From Acidobacteriota bacterium (GTDB lineage Bacteria; Acidobacteriota; Blastocatellia; RBC074), in assembly GCA_019639255.1 (NCBI GenBank), contig JAHBSF010000039.1:1-48703 (forward strand): a DNA stretch of 48,703 nt, written 5' to 3'. Of this stretch, positions 36,614-45,657 are shown in pieces (the stretch's first letter is position 1; each line of letters begins with the position of its first letter). The notes beneath the pieces are model-generated. The model ran no database searches. It was not told the origin of the DNA and was given only the letters and a program-made list of their open reading frames with translations. A program made the translations under genes and the position numbers.

Positions 36614-37045
36614 GCACACTCCGTTTGAGGTTGAGCGTCATTGTGAAAAAAGATGATGCGTTCAAGAAAGATGGCTCTCCTTTCAGAACGCCCCGTACTG
36701 GCGGCTGAGTATGCGCAATGATTACTGCGGATGTGTGAAGACTGCCAGAGAAAATGTGTGAATAATGAAAAATACCTGTAAAAAGACCCGAAATCGTAGA
36801 CACTCAGTCACAACGGAAGGCTGTGAGTGTCCTTGTGGAGTGCAGTCCCGATCGTTTGCTGTCGCGTTTGTCGAAAACCGCGCGCGGCGAAAAGAATGCC
36901 GTTTGCGGCAACTTCACTACCGTTTGCAAATTTGTTCTGGTTTTCGGTTTTTGATCTCAGCGACAATGCGCCGTGATAAGGATTGATGCGCCCGGATCAG
37001 TCGTGAAAAGCAGAAGACAAAATCGAACGGGGGAGGTAACCAGCC
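36614..37045. other. Intergenic region, no gene supported
   Basis: 432 bp between divergent genes, relatively AT-rich (GAATAATGAAAAATACCTG near 36762). Promoters for the LytTR gene and the HTH gene probably lie here. A 73-codon plus-strand frame at 36765 has no ribosome binding site and odd composition, so I do not call it. Confidence 0.4.
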
Positions 37046-37315
37046 ATGCCGAACTCAGACGATCAGGACAACGGCAAAGGGATCAATACCGCAATGCCGC
37101 GGTCTCCCATCATTCCCAATCAGACATACAGCGTGCCGCAGGCCGCTGCAGCACTCGGCGTCTCGACCATTTCAGTCTGGCGGTATATCTACGCGGGAAG
37201 GTTGCGGCGCTGTCGCCTCGGCCGACGCACCATCATCACCGGCGCCCAACTGCTCGATCTGCTTGCCGCTTCCGAAAGTGGTGAGAGCCGTCAGGAGAAG
37301 ACCCATTCGGGTTAG
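37046..37315 (+). CDS. Excisionase-like helix-turn-helix protein
   Basis: 89 residues. The core 'TYSVPQAAAALGVSTISVWRYIYAGRLRRCRLGRRTIITGAQLLDLLAA' is the MerR-like winged helix of the excisionase/AlpA group: helix-turn-helix, wing with GRRTII, then a short helix. GGGGGAGGT precedes the ATG. It converges on the RepA-like gene, overlapping it by 4 bp at the stops. It may control excision or replication of the element. A second, divergent HTH gene of similar type is at 39255-39506. Confidence 0.8.
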   Translation: MPNSDDQDNGKGINTAMPRSPIIPNQTYSVPQAAAALGVSTISVWRYIYAGRLRRCRLGRRTIITGAQLLDLLAASESGESRQEKTHSG

Positions 37316-39258
37316 TCCCTGGTGTCCCGGATCCGTCGGCGCCGCTGCGCCTTTTCATCGGCGGCCTTATCCCGCCGGCCGGCCTCGCGTGAATCATCCT
37401 GGCACTCAACTCCGGGTTGGCCTGCAAGCGGAGATGGTGCATCGATTAAGCCTATGCCGTCCGGATCAAGCTGCCCCGAATGCGACTGAAGGCACCCTGA
37501 AAGAGAAGCGAGGGCCCCTTCAGTAAAGTTATTGCCATAAACCCCGTTATGGATGCCGTTTTGCTGAAGATGCCCTGGTCTGGGTTCATGGGCGCCTTCG
37601 GCTGCATCTTCAGTCGTGCCTGATGTGTCACCGGGGAGCTTCCAGAACCATCCGGAATTGTTGTGCCCTTTGCTTTCATTGCCGAAATAGCCGCCTCGTT
37701 TGACCGGTTTGATGCCGAGTTTTTCGCGCGCCAGGCGCAACATCTTCTCCGTAATGCCGAGATCGCGCGCCTCGCGCATCACCTCTCTTGCGGCGCGTTC
37801 CCCTTCCGCCAGCGAGTCGCGCAGAAACGAGATTGCGTCTCCCGAACTCCCACCCATCTCTCGCGCATATGAGTTCAGGATGCGGTCTGCCGTCAGATCG
37901 CTTTCGCCGGTCCAGAAGAAGCCTTCTGCATTCAATCTGTATCCGATCGCCGGACCTTTCGGCGCCAGATTCGACTTCGTTTGCACGACGGCCCGCCTGG
38001 ATTCATCATCGGGGTCCGCTCCAACAAGCAGTACACTGCGCGCCGCCGCCGTGATGTCTATCGAACCGTAGCCGCGGTAGATCGCCTTGCCGCCCGTCCC
38101 TTTGGTCAGGTGGCGCAGCGAAAGGATGGCGCAGCCGTTTCGCTCGGCGATGCGCGCAAGTCGCGCCATGACCGCGCGCGTCTCGTTTGCTCGATGTAGA
38201 TCTACCTCGGCGCCGATATAGGCGACGATCGGATCAATGATCACGAGTTGTGCCTGATGTTCGGCGATGACTTCTTCAAGCATCAGGCACCCGATCTCAT
38301 CGAACGTCAGCGCGCCATCCACAGCGAAAATCCTGTGCAGATCCGCTCCCAGCAAATCGAGTCTCGGACGAACCGTGTCGCCGAGTCCGTCTTCGGCCGA
38401 GAGCAGGACGACGTTGCGCGGTTCGATTGGGCTCATTTCAGGGAGCCCTTCTCCTTTGGCGACGGCCGTCGCAATTGCGCATGTCATCCAGCTTTTGCCA
38501 AGGCCGGGATCGCCTTCGAGGATCGTCAGCTTGCCGAACGGAATATAGGGATGCCATAGCCACTCCACCTGTTCAGGTTCGACTTCGGCCAGACAGCGAA
38601 CCTGAAAATCACGACCCGGCGAACGATGGCTGCGCGTTTCGTGACGACTGCTCGTATACTCACCGGCCGCGATTGCCGCGCGCCAGTCGAGCGCGTTTCC
38701 TTCACCGCACTCGAATTCGAAGGAGGCTTCCGCCATTCGAAGCGTCGGCAGGAAAAAGGCGCAGGCCGCATCCTTACATGAAGCATCGAACCTCCTGCCA
38801 AGGAGTGTTGACGCCCAATCCCACAGGCCGGGATAGGCTGCGGCGGGGATAGGTTCGGCGAGCGGAATGATGAGGCGAAAGCGCGGTCCGGCTTCGGGAT
38901 TCGACTCTGTTATCCGGCGGTGAGAGTGCGTCGTGTAGCAGGCAAATGCCAGCTTATGGGTGCGCAACGGCGAAAGCGCTTCCTCCGTCACCTTGTTGTC
39001 GCAGTCAAAGATGAGCAAAGAGAACTCGACCGCGTCCTCAGCCCGGCGGTAGTTACCCATGAAAACGGCGCCGCTAAACAGCCGCCCATTCTTCCCGGTT
39101 CGTACCTTTGGGCGGGAAAGTGTACGCAGCAGCGTCACCCACGAAATCCTGACACGTCTGCCCCTCAGTTGCGTGAGCGAGGGAAACAGTGTGATGACCA
39201 GTTCGCGCGGCGGATCGGATCCTTCGGCCGAGGTCGATCGGGCATCCGCATTCATCAT
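37312..39258 (-). CDS. Primase-like N-terminus fused to RepA/AAA_25 helicase-type ATPase
   Basis: 648 residues. The N-terminal part (about 60-190) has a D-x-D in 'FSLLIFDCDN' (D85, D87), 'TTHSHR' and 'PRFRLIIPLAEPI', the arrangement seen in plasmid/phage primase-like replication proteins. The ATPase domain has Walker A EGDPGLGKS (249-256) and Walker B LVIIDPIVAYIG (D342), followed by 'LRHLTKGTGGKAIYRGYGSIDITAAARSVLLV', typical of RepA-like hexameric helicases. A winged-helix-like region and a low-complexity tail end the protein. It starts at an ATGA overlap with the upstream HTH gene, so the two are coupled. Likely replicates the excised element. Confidence 0.82.
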   Translation of the reverse strand: MMNADARSTSAEGSDPPRELVITLFPSLTQLRGRRVRISWVTLLRTLSRPKVRTGKNGRLFSGAVFMGNYRRAEDAVEFSLLIFDCDNKVTEEALSPLRTHKLAFACYTTHSHRRITESNPEAGPRFRLIIPLAEPIPAAAYPGLWDWASTLLGRRFDASCKDAACAFFLPTLRMAEASFEFECGEGNALDWRAAIAAGEYTSSRHETRSHRSPGRDFQVRCLAEVEPEQVEWLWHPYIPFGKLTILEGDPGLGKSWMTCAIATAVAKGEGLPEMSPIEPRNVVLLSAEDGLGDTVRPRLDLLGADLHRIFAVDGALTFDEIGCLMLEEVIAEHQAQLVIIDPIVAYIGAEVDLHRANETRAVMARLARIAERNGCAILSLRHLTKGTGGKAIYRGYGSIDITAAARSVLLVGADPDDESRRAVVQTKSNLAPKGPAIGYRLNAEGFFWTGESDLTADRILNSYAREMGGSSGDAISFLRDSLAEGERAAREVMREARDLGITEKMLRLAREKLGIKPVKRGGYFGNESKGHNNSGWFWKLPGDTSGTTEDAAEGAHEPRPGHLQQNGIHNGVYGNNFTEGALASLSGCLQSHSGQLDPDGIGLIDAPSPLAGQPGVECQDDSREAGRRDKAADEKAQRRRRIRDTRD

Positions 39259-39506
39259 CGAGTTCGTCCTCTTTCGGCTTTCCGTTCGCAGGCGGCGAGG
39301 AACTCCTCGATATGCCGGGGGAGGAAGAGAATACGAGTGCCTACTTTGCAGTGCGCGATCTTGCCGGCCCGGCGCAATCGCCAGCAGTGGACGCGACTGA
39401 TGCCGACCGCTTGGCAGAACTCGCTTTCAGTAAGCGTTACCCGGCCGTGATTCCGGGGCGAACCGGGAGAATCCTGGGCGTTGCCGTTCAACTCGTCGTT
39501 TGTCAA
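39255..39506 (-). CDS. AlpA/excisionase-like HTH protein
   Basis: 83 residues. 'VTLTESEFCQAVGISRVHCWRLRRAGKIAHCKVGTRILFLPRHIEEFLAACERKAE' is a MerR-like excisionase fold: HTH, wing (VGTRILF), and a terminal helix. It is followed by and overlaps the RepA-like gene by 4 bp (ATGA). This is the usual layout of small integrative elements, where the HTH protein controls the integrase, excision or replication operon. The integrase lies 3 kb away on the same strand. Confidence 0.82.
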   Translation of the reverse strand: MTNDELNGNAQDSPGSPRNHGRVTLTESEFCQAVGISRVHCWRLRRAGKIAHCKVGTRILFLPRHIEEFLAACERKAERGRTR

Positions 39507-39973
39507 AATGAAACTCCTTCAGGCAGCGATGCCTCGAAGGGCGCGCCACCTCTTGAACCATGAGGATCGACCGGAAGCCGTAGGCCACTTTCGCCAAATG
39601 ACTCGCTTGCGGCTTCTCACTTCCTCGACGTTGCGGATACTCATGGAAGCACCGGAAATTCGCTCAGTCCATATCCTTCCTGTTGCTTCCAGCCACTTCC
39701 ATCGGCCTCACTACTAGCAGAATCCGTTTCCAGGTGTCAATCTATAAATATTGTGTGGGCTGGGGTTATTGTCTTGGGTGGTCTGGGTTTATCTGGAGTT
39801 GGTATCTGGATGGAGTTGTGCACTGCGCATAATTTAATACTCAGTCATGACCCCATCCCCTTTCCCACTCTCCAAATATCAAAGCCCCGTTCTCCTTATC
39901 GACAGTAAAACCTGTTTGTGACATCATGTCGGCACTTGTTTAGAAAAGTTGGCGATTTGTCACAGATCTGAGT
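39507..39973. other. Intergenic control region with G-rich repeats
   Basis: 467 bp between divergent genes. A minus-strand promoter is possible: TTGACA (plus-strand 39735-39740) and TAGTAG (39711-39716), 18-bp spacer. Right of it (39755-39820) is a strand-asymmetric G/T-rich run with repeated TCTGG (ATCTGGA twice, 13 bp apart). Next to a replication gene, such repeats could be iterons of an origin, but this is only a suggestion. Confidence 0.4.
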
Positions 39974-40579
39974 ATGCCGAAAACGGTGGGGACAAAACGG
40001 GTGGTGAAGCTGATGAAGCGCTCCGGGATCGTGCGCGCGAGCGACCTTGCTGCGCAGGGTGTCCACCCAATGACGCTCAAACGGTTGGTCGAACGCGGCG
40101 ATGTAGAGCGGCACGGACGGGGACTGTACCGACTGGCCGGGGCCGGTGTGAGCGAGCACTACAGCCTGCTGCAAGCCGCGCGCAGAGTGCCGAATGGGGT
40201 GATCTGTCTGCTCTCGGCATTGCGCTTCCACGGCCTGACTACGCAGAAGCCATTCGAGGTTTGGCTGGCCATTGAACGTAAGGCGCGGCGACCAATCGTG
40301 GATGCGCCGCCGCTGCGGATCCACTACTTTTCAGGTGAGGCCTTCACCGCCGGCGTCGACGAGCACCTGATCGAGGGCGTAGATGTGCACATCTATAATC
40401 CCGCCAAAACCGTCGCCGACTGCTTCAAGTTCCGTTACAAGATCGGAGTGGACGTCGCGCTGGAAGCGCTGCGCGACGCTTTGCGGCAGCGCCGTGCGAC
40501 GGCGGATGAGATTTGGCATTACGCCGGTATCTGTCGCGTGGCGCGAGTGATTTATCCTTACCTGGAGGCGCTCGGTTGA
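39974..40579 (+). CDS. AbiEi-type antitoxin (type IV toxin-antitoxin)
   Basis: 201 residues. The N-terminal winged HTH is 'TKRVVKLMKRSGIVRASDLAAQGVHPMTLKRLVERGDVERHGRGLYRL'. The C-terminal antitoxin domain has 'PNGVICLLSALRFHGLTTQKPFEVWLAIERKARRP' and 'IYNPAKTVADCFKFRYKIGVDVALEALRDAL', both typical AbiEi blocks. It represses its own operon and counters the AbiEii nucleotidyltransferase. Its stop overlaps the toxin start (TTGA). Abi systems abort phage infection. Confidence 0.9.
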   Translation: MPKTVGTKRVVKLMKRSGIVRASDLAAQGVHPMTLKRLVERGDVERHGRGLYRLAGAGVSEHYSLLQAARRVPNGVICLLSALRFHGLTTQKPFEVWLAIERKARRPIVDAPPLRIHYFSGEAFTAGVDEHLIEGVDVHIYNPAKTVADCFKFRYKIGVDVALEALRDALRQRRATADEIWHYAGICRVARVIYPYLEALG

Positions 40580-41496
40580 AAAAGAAGGGCCCCACCAATC
40601 TGCCGGCCTCCGTGCGTGATCGCCTGTTGAAGATCGCCAAAGAGCGGGGCGATGTATTCCAGACCCTACTTATCAACTACGCGTTGGAGCGATGGCTTTA
40701 CCGGTTGTCACAGTCGCCGCATCGCAATCGTTTCGTGCTGAAAGGCGCGATGCTCTTCGCGCTCTGGACGGATGAACCGCACCGCTCGACGCAGGACCTC
40801 GATCTACTCGGTTACGGTGGAAACTCTATTACCGAAATGGAACAGGTCATTCGGGAGGTTTGTGCTGTCGAGTGTGCCGACGATGGGCTCGATATGTTAC
40901 CGGAGAGCGTGAAGGGCGGATTGATCCGCGAAGACCGCAAGTATGAGGGCGTCAGGATCAATCTGTTGGCGATGTTGGGCAAGGCGCGCATCCCGTTGCA
41001 GATAGATGTCGGCTTCGGGGACGTTGTCGTCCCGGCGCCGGCGGAAATCGAGTATCCAACGCTTCTCGAACTCCCTGCGCCGCGCTTGCGCGTCTACCGA
41101 CGCGAGACGGTCGTGGCGGAGAAGTTTCATGCGATGGTCGAGCGGGGGATCGGCAACAGCAGGATGAAGGATTACTTCGACCTCTGGGTGTTGGCCGAAT
41201 CGTTTGAATTTGACGGAGCAACGTTGGCAGAAGCGATTCGCGCGGTTTTTGAGCGGCGGCAGACGCCGTTGCCCGGGGCCGTGCCTGTCGGGTTGAGCGA
41301 GGCTTTCGGGAACCACGCTGAAAAGCTCGCGCAGTGGCGGGCCTTCGTGCGGCGCGGAAATCTCAAAGCAGGCGACGTGAGTTTGCCCGTAGTGGTCGTG
41401 CGCGTTCGTGATTTTCTGATGCCTGTGGTAGTGGGCATCGCCGCCGATTTTCCGCCGAGCGGAAAATGGAAGCCGGAGGAAGGAGAATGGAAGTGA
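40576..41496 (+). CDS. AbiEii-type nucleotidyltransferase toxin
   Basis: 306 residues from TTG 40576, with GGAGG seven bases before; the frame open from 40513 lies in the antitoxin gene. Nucleotidyltransferase core: '[29 protein letters not shown]' contains KGA and the D-x-D metal site (DLD). Further blocks are '[27 protein letters not shown]', '[18 protein letters not shown]', '[13 protein letters not shown]' and a C-terminal helical region. The family transfers nucleotides, probably to tRNA or other acceptors, and is bacteriostatic. It overlaps the next gene by 10 bp. Confidence 0.9.
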   Translation: MKKKGPTNLPASVRDRLLKIAKERGDVFQTLLINYALERWLYRLSQSPHRNRFVLKGAMLFALWTDEPHRSTQDLDLLGYGGNSITEMEQVIREVCAVECADDGLDMLPESVKGGLIREDRKYEGVRINLLAMLGKARIPLQIDVGFGDVVVPAPAEIEYPTLLELPAPRLRVYRRETVVAEKFHAMVERGIGNSRMKDYFDLWVLAESFEFDGATLAEAIRAVFERRQTPLPGAVPVGLSEAFGNHAEKLAQWRAFVRRGNLKAGDVSLPVVVVRVRDFLMPVVVGIAADFPPSGKWKPEEGEWK

Positions 41497-42065
41497 CGAA
41501 GGAAGTTTACGTCTCGACAGATGTCGAAACCGACGGGCCAATTCCCGGCATCAACTCGATGTTGAGTTTCGGATCGGCTGCGTATTTGGCCGATAAAACA
41601 CTGATCAGCACCTTTACGGCGAACCTGGAGACACTTCCCGGCGCGCAAGGCGACCCGAAGACGATGCAGTGGTGGCAGACGCAGCCGGAGGCTTGGATGT
41701 CTTGCCGCGAAAACCCGCAAGCGCCGGAGGAAGTGATGCCGCAGTACGTCGCGTGGCTGAAGTCACTGCCTGGGCAACCTGTGTTCGTCGGCTACCCGGC
41801 GGCATTCGATTTCCTGTTCGTCTACTGGTATCTGATCCGATTCGCGGGCGAAAGTCCTTTTTCGCATTCGGCGCTGGACATCAAGACATACGCAATGGCG
41901 ATGCTCAAGAAGGGCTACCGTGAGAGCGTCAAGCGCAACATGCCGAAGCGTTGGTTTGACCCGCTCCCGCACACGCACCGAGCGTTGGACGACGCGATCG
42001 AACAAGGTGCGCTGTTTTGCAACATGCTGGCGATCAATTTCGGTCGGGCGGATTGCGCTTCTTGA
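41487..42065 (+). CDS. DEDDh-type 3'-5' exonuclease attached to the AbiE operon
   Basis: 192 residues from ATG 41487, with GGAAGGAGA upstream and 10-bp overlap with the toxin gene. Exonuclease I/III motifs: [13 protein letters not shown] (Asp12, Glu14), then '[21 protein letters not shown]' (second Asp), '[12 protein letters not shown]' and [11 protein letters not shown] (His and Asp of DEDDh). It resembles the epsilon/RNase T superfamily. A standard AbiE locus has only two genes; the tight overlap suggests this exonuclease is part of the unit. It might act on DNA or RNA; I cannot tell which. Confidence 0.8.
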   Translation: MEVTKEVYVSTDVETDGPIPGINSMLSFGSAAYLADKTLISTFTANLETLPGAQGDPKTMQWWQTQPEAWMSCRENPQAPEEVMPQYVAWLKSLPGQPVFVGYPAAFDFLFVYWYLIRFAGESPFSHSALDIKTYAMAMLKKGYRESVKRNMPKRWFDPLPHTHRALDDAIEQGALFCNMLAINFGRADCAS

Positions 42066-42175
42066 GATTCCGGCTTGGCCGGCTTGCCGTCGCCGCATAG
42101 TGAGCGGGGAGCGAATCGGATGGGCGACTGTGTATCGGTCCGGGGTAGATGAAGTTCATCACTATTGCCGATCGG

Positions 42176-43306
42176 TTAATTCACGACTGCACTGAGAGCT
42201 TCGGGTCTGTTGATTGACTGAAATGTGTCGAGTGCGGCAGCTACGTTTCTGGCCGTATCGTTATCGATATTGACGTAACGGGCAAAAGTCGTCATCTGGG
42301 TATGCCCGCTGATCTTCATCACCTGCATCGGCGGCATCCCGGCCTGAATCATTCTGGTGATGGCTGTGTGCCGGCAATCGTGGAAGCGAAAGTTGTCGAT
42401 TTTTGCGTCGCGGCAGGCGGCGCCGAAAGCGGTCTTGACCGTGTTGGTAATCCCGAACACCAGACTGTCGGGGTCGAGGGATGACTTAGCCCACAACCGT
42501 TGCAGTTCGATCACTGCCCGCTCGGTCATTCCGATGATTCGTCCACGCATCGTTTTCGTCGTCGTGGCCCGTACCCTGATCAATTTCTTATCAAGATCAA
42601 CATCGCTCCATTTGAGTTTGAACAGTTCGCCGCGCCGCATGCCGGTGTCGAGCGCGGTTATCAACAACGGCCTGAGGTGAGCGCGCCGATCAACGCACAC
42701 GGCGAGCAGACGTGCTTCTTCGTCGCGAGTCAGGATGCGCTCGCGCTGTACTTCGTCGGCTTTGCTGATCAGGGATTCACCCGTCTCGAACGGGCTCTTG
42801 ATCAGCCACCCGGATTGTGCGGCGAAGCGCAAGACGGCACGCAGTACTTCAAGCTCTCGATTGACGCTCGCAATGGAACGTTCCTGGTCTTTCTTGGTTG
42901 GAGTCTTTAGCCGTTCAAGTTTGAACTTTTCGATGTCTGCGTGCGTGATGTTGCGAATCCGTTTGCTGCCGAGATATTCCACCAGCGTGCGTAGATATGC
43001 CTGCGGAGATTGATAGGAGCGCCGTCCGACGATTTTCCGATCGCCTTGGTATTGCGCCGGCTGTAGCCTCGCCTCTTTATACAATTCCGCAAGTTGGCGA
43101 AACGGCATTCGGTCGGCGTCAACTATCTGCTCACCGTGATCCTTCAGTTCCCGCATCATCTGCACAGCCAGTTCGCGGGCGTGAGTTTTACTTTCGGCAA
43201 GCCGCATCAAATCGCGCCGTTTGCCCGAAGCGTCAGTGAAGGTGATCCGCGCATATATCTTTCCATGACGAATACGATAGTGCCGATCCCGCTGCTTGCC
43301 AGCCAT
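42176..43306 (-). CDS. int: Tyrosine recombinase/integrase
   Basis: 376 residues from ATG 43306, with AAGGAGGT nine bases before. The N-terminal Arm/SAM-like domain (about 70-170) is followed by the catalytic domain: Arg in 'ALDTGMRRGELFKLKWSDVD', HDCRHTAITRMIQAG (H-x-x-R), 'ISGHTQMTTFARYVNID' with H and the nucleophile Tyr in 'FARYVN'. The longer frame to 43432 has no start signal. It lies about 185 bp from a 3' half of tRNA-Asn, the usual arrangement for an integrase beside its attachment site. Confidence 0.93.
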   Translation of the reverse strand: MAGKQRDRHYRIRHGKIYARITFTDASGKRRDLMRLAESKTHARELAVQMMRELKDHGEQIVDADRMPFRQLAELYKEARLQPAQYQGDRKIVGRRSYQSPQAYLRTLVEYLGSKRIRNITHADIEKFKLERLKTPTKKDQERSIASVNRELEVLRAVLRFAAQSGWLIKSPFETGESLISKADEVQRERILTRDEEARLLAVCVDRRAHLRPLLITALDTGMRRGELFKLKWSDVDLDKKLIRVRATTTKTMRGRIIGMTERAVIELQRLWAKSSLDPDSLVFGITNTVKTAFGAACRDAKIDNFRFHDCRHTAITRMIQAGMPPMQVMKISGHTQMTTFARYVNIDNDTARNVAAALDTFQSINRPEALSAVVN

Positions 43307-43490
43307 TTTGGTATACCTCCTTGAAGGTGAGGGATCAGTCCCACAGTCCCACGCTTGGTCCCACAGATTTATACAATATGGTGAAACAAGATGCAACGTC
43401 AGGGAACAGGCAGTGTCATGTAATTGTGGCAAATACAGGTGTTAAGGTGGCAAGCGTGAGCAGGGTGAAATGCGGCGAAACAGGCTTGGG

Positions 43491-43541
<51 letters not shown>

Positions 43542-43627
43542 TCTTTTCTATAGTTTACGAATCCGCCTACTTTATCAAACCTCCTTCAGTACCACACTTT
43601 ATACCACAGTACGGACTTTTCGGTGGT

Positions 43628-44335
43628 CTACCCGTCCTGAGTTGATTGGATTGGTGAGACCACACACCATAACAGTTCTTTGATAGTCCAGATGTGATTG
43701 GTCAATCCCGCTGCCATAGCTGGAGTGCGCGGTTCAAAACGGCGCTCTTGTTCTTCAACTTCAACTCGCAGCGTTTTGACCTCGCGCGTCAAATTGTAGA
43801 CGGCGTCTTCCCATACGGATGATGCTTTGAGCATCTCCAGTTCTTTCGAGAACGAGAGTGTCTTGCGCATTAGCCGCCCGTTGATATGCCGTGAAGTCAG
43901 GTTCGTGCGCTCAACATAACGCTCAACATAAGGCGCACGTTCTTTGATCTGCTCAATCTGTGGTGCGGCCTCCAGGAGCCAGGCGCTGACGGTTTCTTCT
44001 TTGATGCCTTTGATCCGATGGATCGCCGCGAGAGAATTTCGTTCGGCCAGCATCGCGAAGCATTCAATGATCGTTTGCTCGTCGTATTTCTTGCCGTGGA
44101 AGACTGTACCTTTGGTTTCGGTGACGACCTTTTTACAGCTCGTGCATTGCCATCGCTGGCGGCCTTTGCGCGTGAAGCCGAACTTACGCAGGTTTCCCGC
44201 CTCGACGCGCCCATAATCAGCGCAGTCCTTGTTCCAGCAAGCAGTATCCTGGAACTCCACGGATTGGGCGAAGAGATCTGGGAGCGAATCGACGCCCAGG
44301 AATACGTCAACGGCCTGCGCGAGGAACGGGATCAT
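43628..44335 (-). pseudogene. IS1-like transposase with internal deletion
   Basis: 235 codons, open throughout. The N-terminus has a zinc ribbon ([11 protein letters not shown]...[59 protein letters not shown]), the InsA-like HTH part. After '[12 protein letters not shown]' it jumps to '[26 protein letters not shown]' and the C-terminal '[22 protein letters not shown]'. The family's central DDE domain, about 100 residues, is missing. The deletion is in frame, and a CTCAACATAA direct repeat at the junction (43910-43932) hints at the mechanism. It cannot transpose by itself. A DNA-binding remnant could still be expressed. Confidence 0.65.
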
Positions 44336-44378
44336 CGGCCGTGATCAAAGCAGCGCATTAGTGTAGAATCGGACAATC

Positions 44379-44744
44379 ATGGCCGAGTTTACCAAAACGC
44401 TCGAAGTTCCCTTCACCGTGTCCGAGTACGGCGCGATCCGTATTGCCGACTCGCGCGTCAGCCTGGATTCGGTATTGCATCATTTCAAGCTTGGCGCGCC
44501 GGCCGAGCAGATCGCGCTAAGTTTCCCGACCTTGAAATTGGCGGATATCTATACAGCCATCGCCTTTTACCTCAATCATCGTGAGGAGGTCGAAGAATAT
44601 CTACGGCAGCAGGAAGCGGAAGCTGGCGCTTTGTGGAAGCGAATCGAATCCGATCCCGAGCGACAGGCGGCGATGGCCGAACTGCGCGAGCGCATCCAGG
44701 CGCGATGGACAGCGCTGCAGGAACACAAGACTCCTGCTGCCTGA
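44379..44744 (+). CDS. DUF433 protein, probable antitoxin
   Basis: 121 residues. The DUF433 HTH core is 'VPFTVSEYGAIRIADSRVSLDSVLHHFKLGAPAEQIALSFPTLKLADIYTAIAFYLNHREEVEEYL', with the typical 'RIxxSRVSLDSVLxxFxxGxxxEqI' block. A helical tail follows (ESDPERQAAMAELRERIQARW). The gene immediately precedes a DUF5615 PIN-like gene (67-bp gap), a pairing widely taken as a toxin-antitoxin module. GGACAATC before the ATG is a weak ribosome binding site. Confidence 0.85.
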   Translation: MAEFTKTLEVPFTVSEYGAIRIADSRVSLDSVLHHFKLGAPAEQIALSFPTLKLADIYTAIAFYLNHREEVEEYLRQQEAEAGALWKRIESDPERQAAMAELRERIQARWTALQEHKTPAA

Positions 44745-44811
44745 GATCAGTCCCTCATGACGCAACGCTGAGGCAACGCCGATAAAATACTGACCCAACG
44801 ATCTACTGATC

Positions 44812-45162
44812 ATGCTGCGTTTATTTATAGATCAGGACTTTGATCAGGACATTTTGCGCGGGCTGATGCGGCGTGTTGCGGAGGTCGAGGCTGTCACAGC
44901 TTATCAAGTTGATTTGAGCAATGCGACGGATCAGGAACTGCTCATCTGGGCGGCAAAAGAGCGGCGAATTGTCCTCACACATGATCGACGGACGATGCCG
45001 CAGCACGTGGCGGATCTCCTGAATGCCGGCCAGGCAATCGCCGGCGTCATTGTCGTTCCCAGGCAGTTGCGCATCAGACAGGCAATCGACGAACTTGAAT
45101 TGATTGTCCTCTGCAGCGAAGAGAACGAATGGGCCAATAACGTTTGGCAACTACTGCTCTGA
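44812..45162 (+). CDS. DUF5615 PIN-like protein, probable toxin
   Basis: 116 residues. 'RLFIDQDFDQDILRGL' carries the first PIN-like Asp pair, 'ATDQELLIWAAKERRIVLTHDRRTMPQHVADLLNAG' the DxE and TxDxD-like sites, then 'GVIVVPRQLRIRQAIDELELIV'. This is the DUF5615/Mut7-C-like PIN fold, presumed to be an RNase. It follows the DUF433 gene on the same strand. Nothing unusual in length or motifs. Confidence 0.85.
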   Translation: MLRLFIDQDFDQDILRGLMRRVAEVEAVTAYQVDLSNATDQELLIWAAKERRIVLTHDRRTMPQHVADLLNAGQAIAGVIVVPRQLRIRQAIDELELIVLCSEENEWANNVWQLLL

Positions 45163-45657
45163 GCTTATTCGCGATCGAGATTGAGAAGACTGAACAATTA
45201 CTGAACAATTATGCGCCGAATACCCTCTAAAACTGATTTATCCGCAGCAATTCCCGGTTTAGGAGGAAAGAGAGATAACGGAACAAACGAAATGAAACGA
45301 AAATTACGGAAAAGTTGAATATTTCCGTGTGTTCCGTCTAATTTCGTGTGTTCCGTTATCTCTCTTACGTCTCGCGCTTTGTACCAATCTCCTGCGGATA
45401 GATTTAGCGAACTTCCTTGCGGTCATGCAATTCCCATATCATCATCTGCAGGGATCAAAATCGATGATGCATTTATCTCGAGCCGCAGCGCGCCGATTAC
45501 GAAGCCAGGCGCCAGGCGGCCCGCGACGCAGAACCGATTTTTAATCAAAAATCAGGCGAGGCGCGTCGCCGCTTGTTGACCTCTCAGTGCGAGTTCGTTT
45601 TCTTGCCGCGCTTGTCGCCATCATAATTACCAGTCGCAATAACTGGTTCGGATCCGA
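45163..45657. other. Intergenic region with hairpin repeat and relic-like sequence
   Basis: 495 bp. It holds hairpin repeat copy 4 and, further right, an AT stem GATTTTT-AATC-AAAAATC (45536-45553). A coding-like stretch at about 45480-45590 (DYEARRQAARDAEPIFNQKSGEA in one frame) may be a gene relic. No intact ORF is supported. Confidence 0.4.
45268..45366. repeat. Long hairpin repeat, copy 4 (diverged)
   Basis: Arms open AAGAGAGATAACGGAACA and close with the complement at 45366. The units are degenerate (ACGAAAT, ACGAAAA) and the arms mismatch in the middle, unlike copies 1-3. It lacks the ACGAAAAACTA outer border, so it is an older or shorter member. It lies between the DUF5615 gene and the helicase gene. 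Confidence 0.8.

Noticed and set aside
36765-36986. 73-codon plus-strand frame between the LytTR and HTH genes
   Set aside because: No ribosome binding site, unusual composition, and no domain resemblance.
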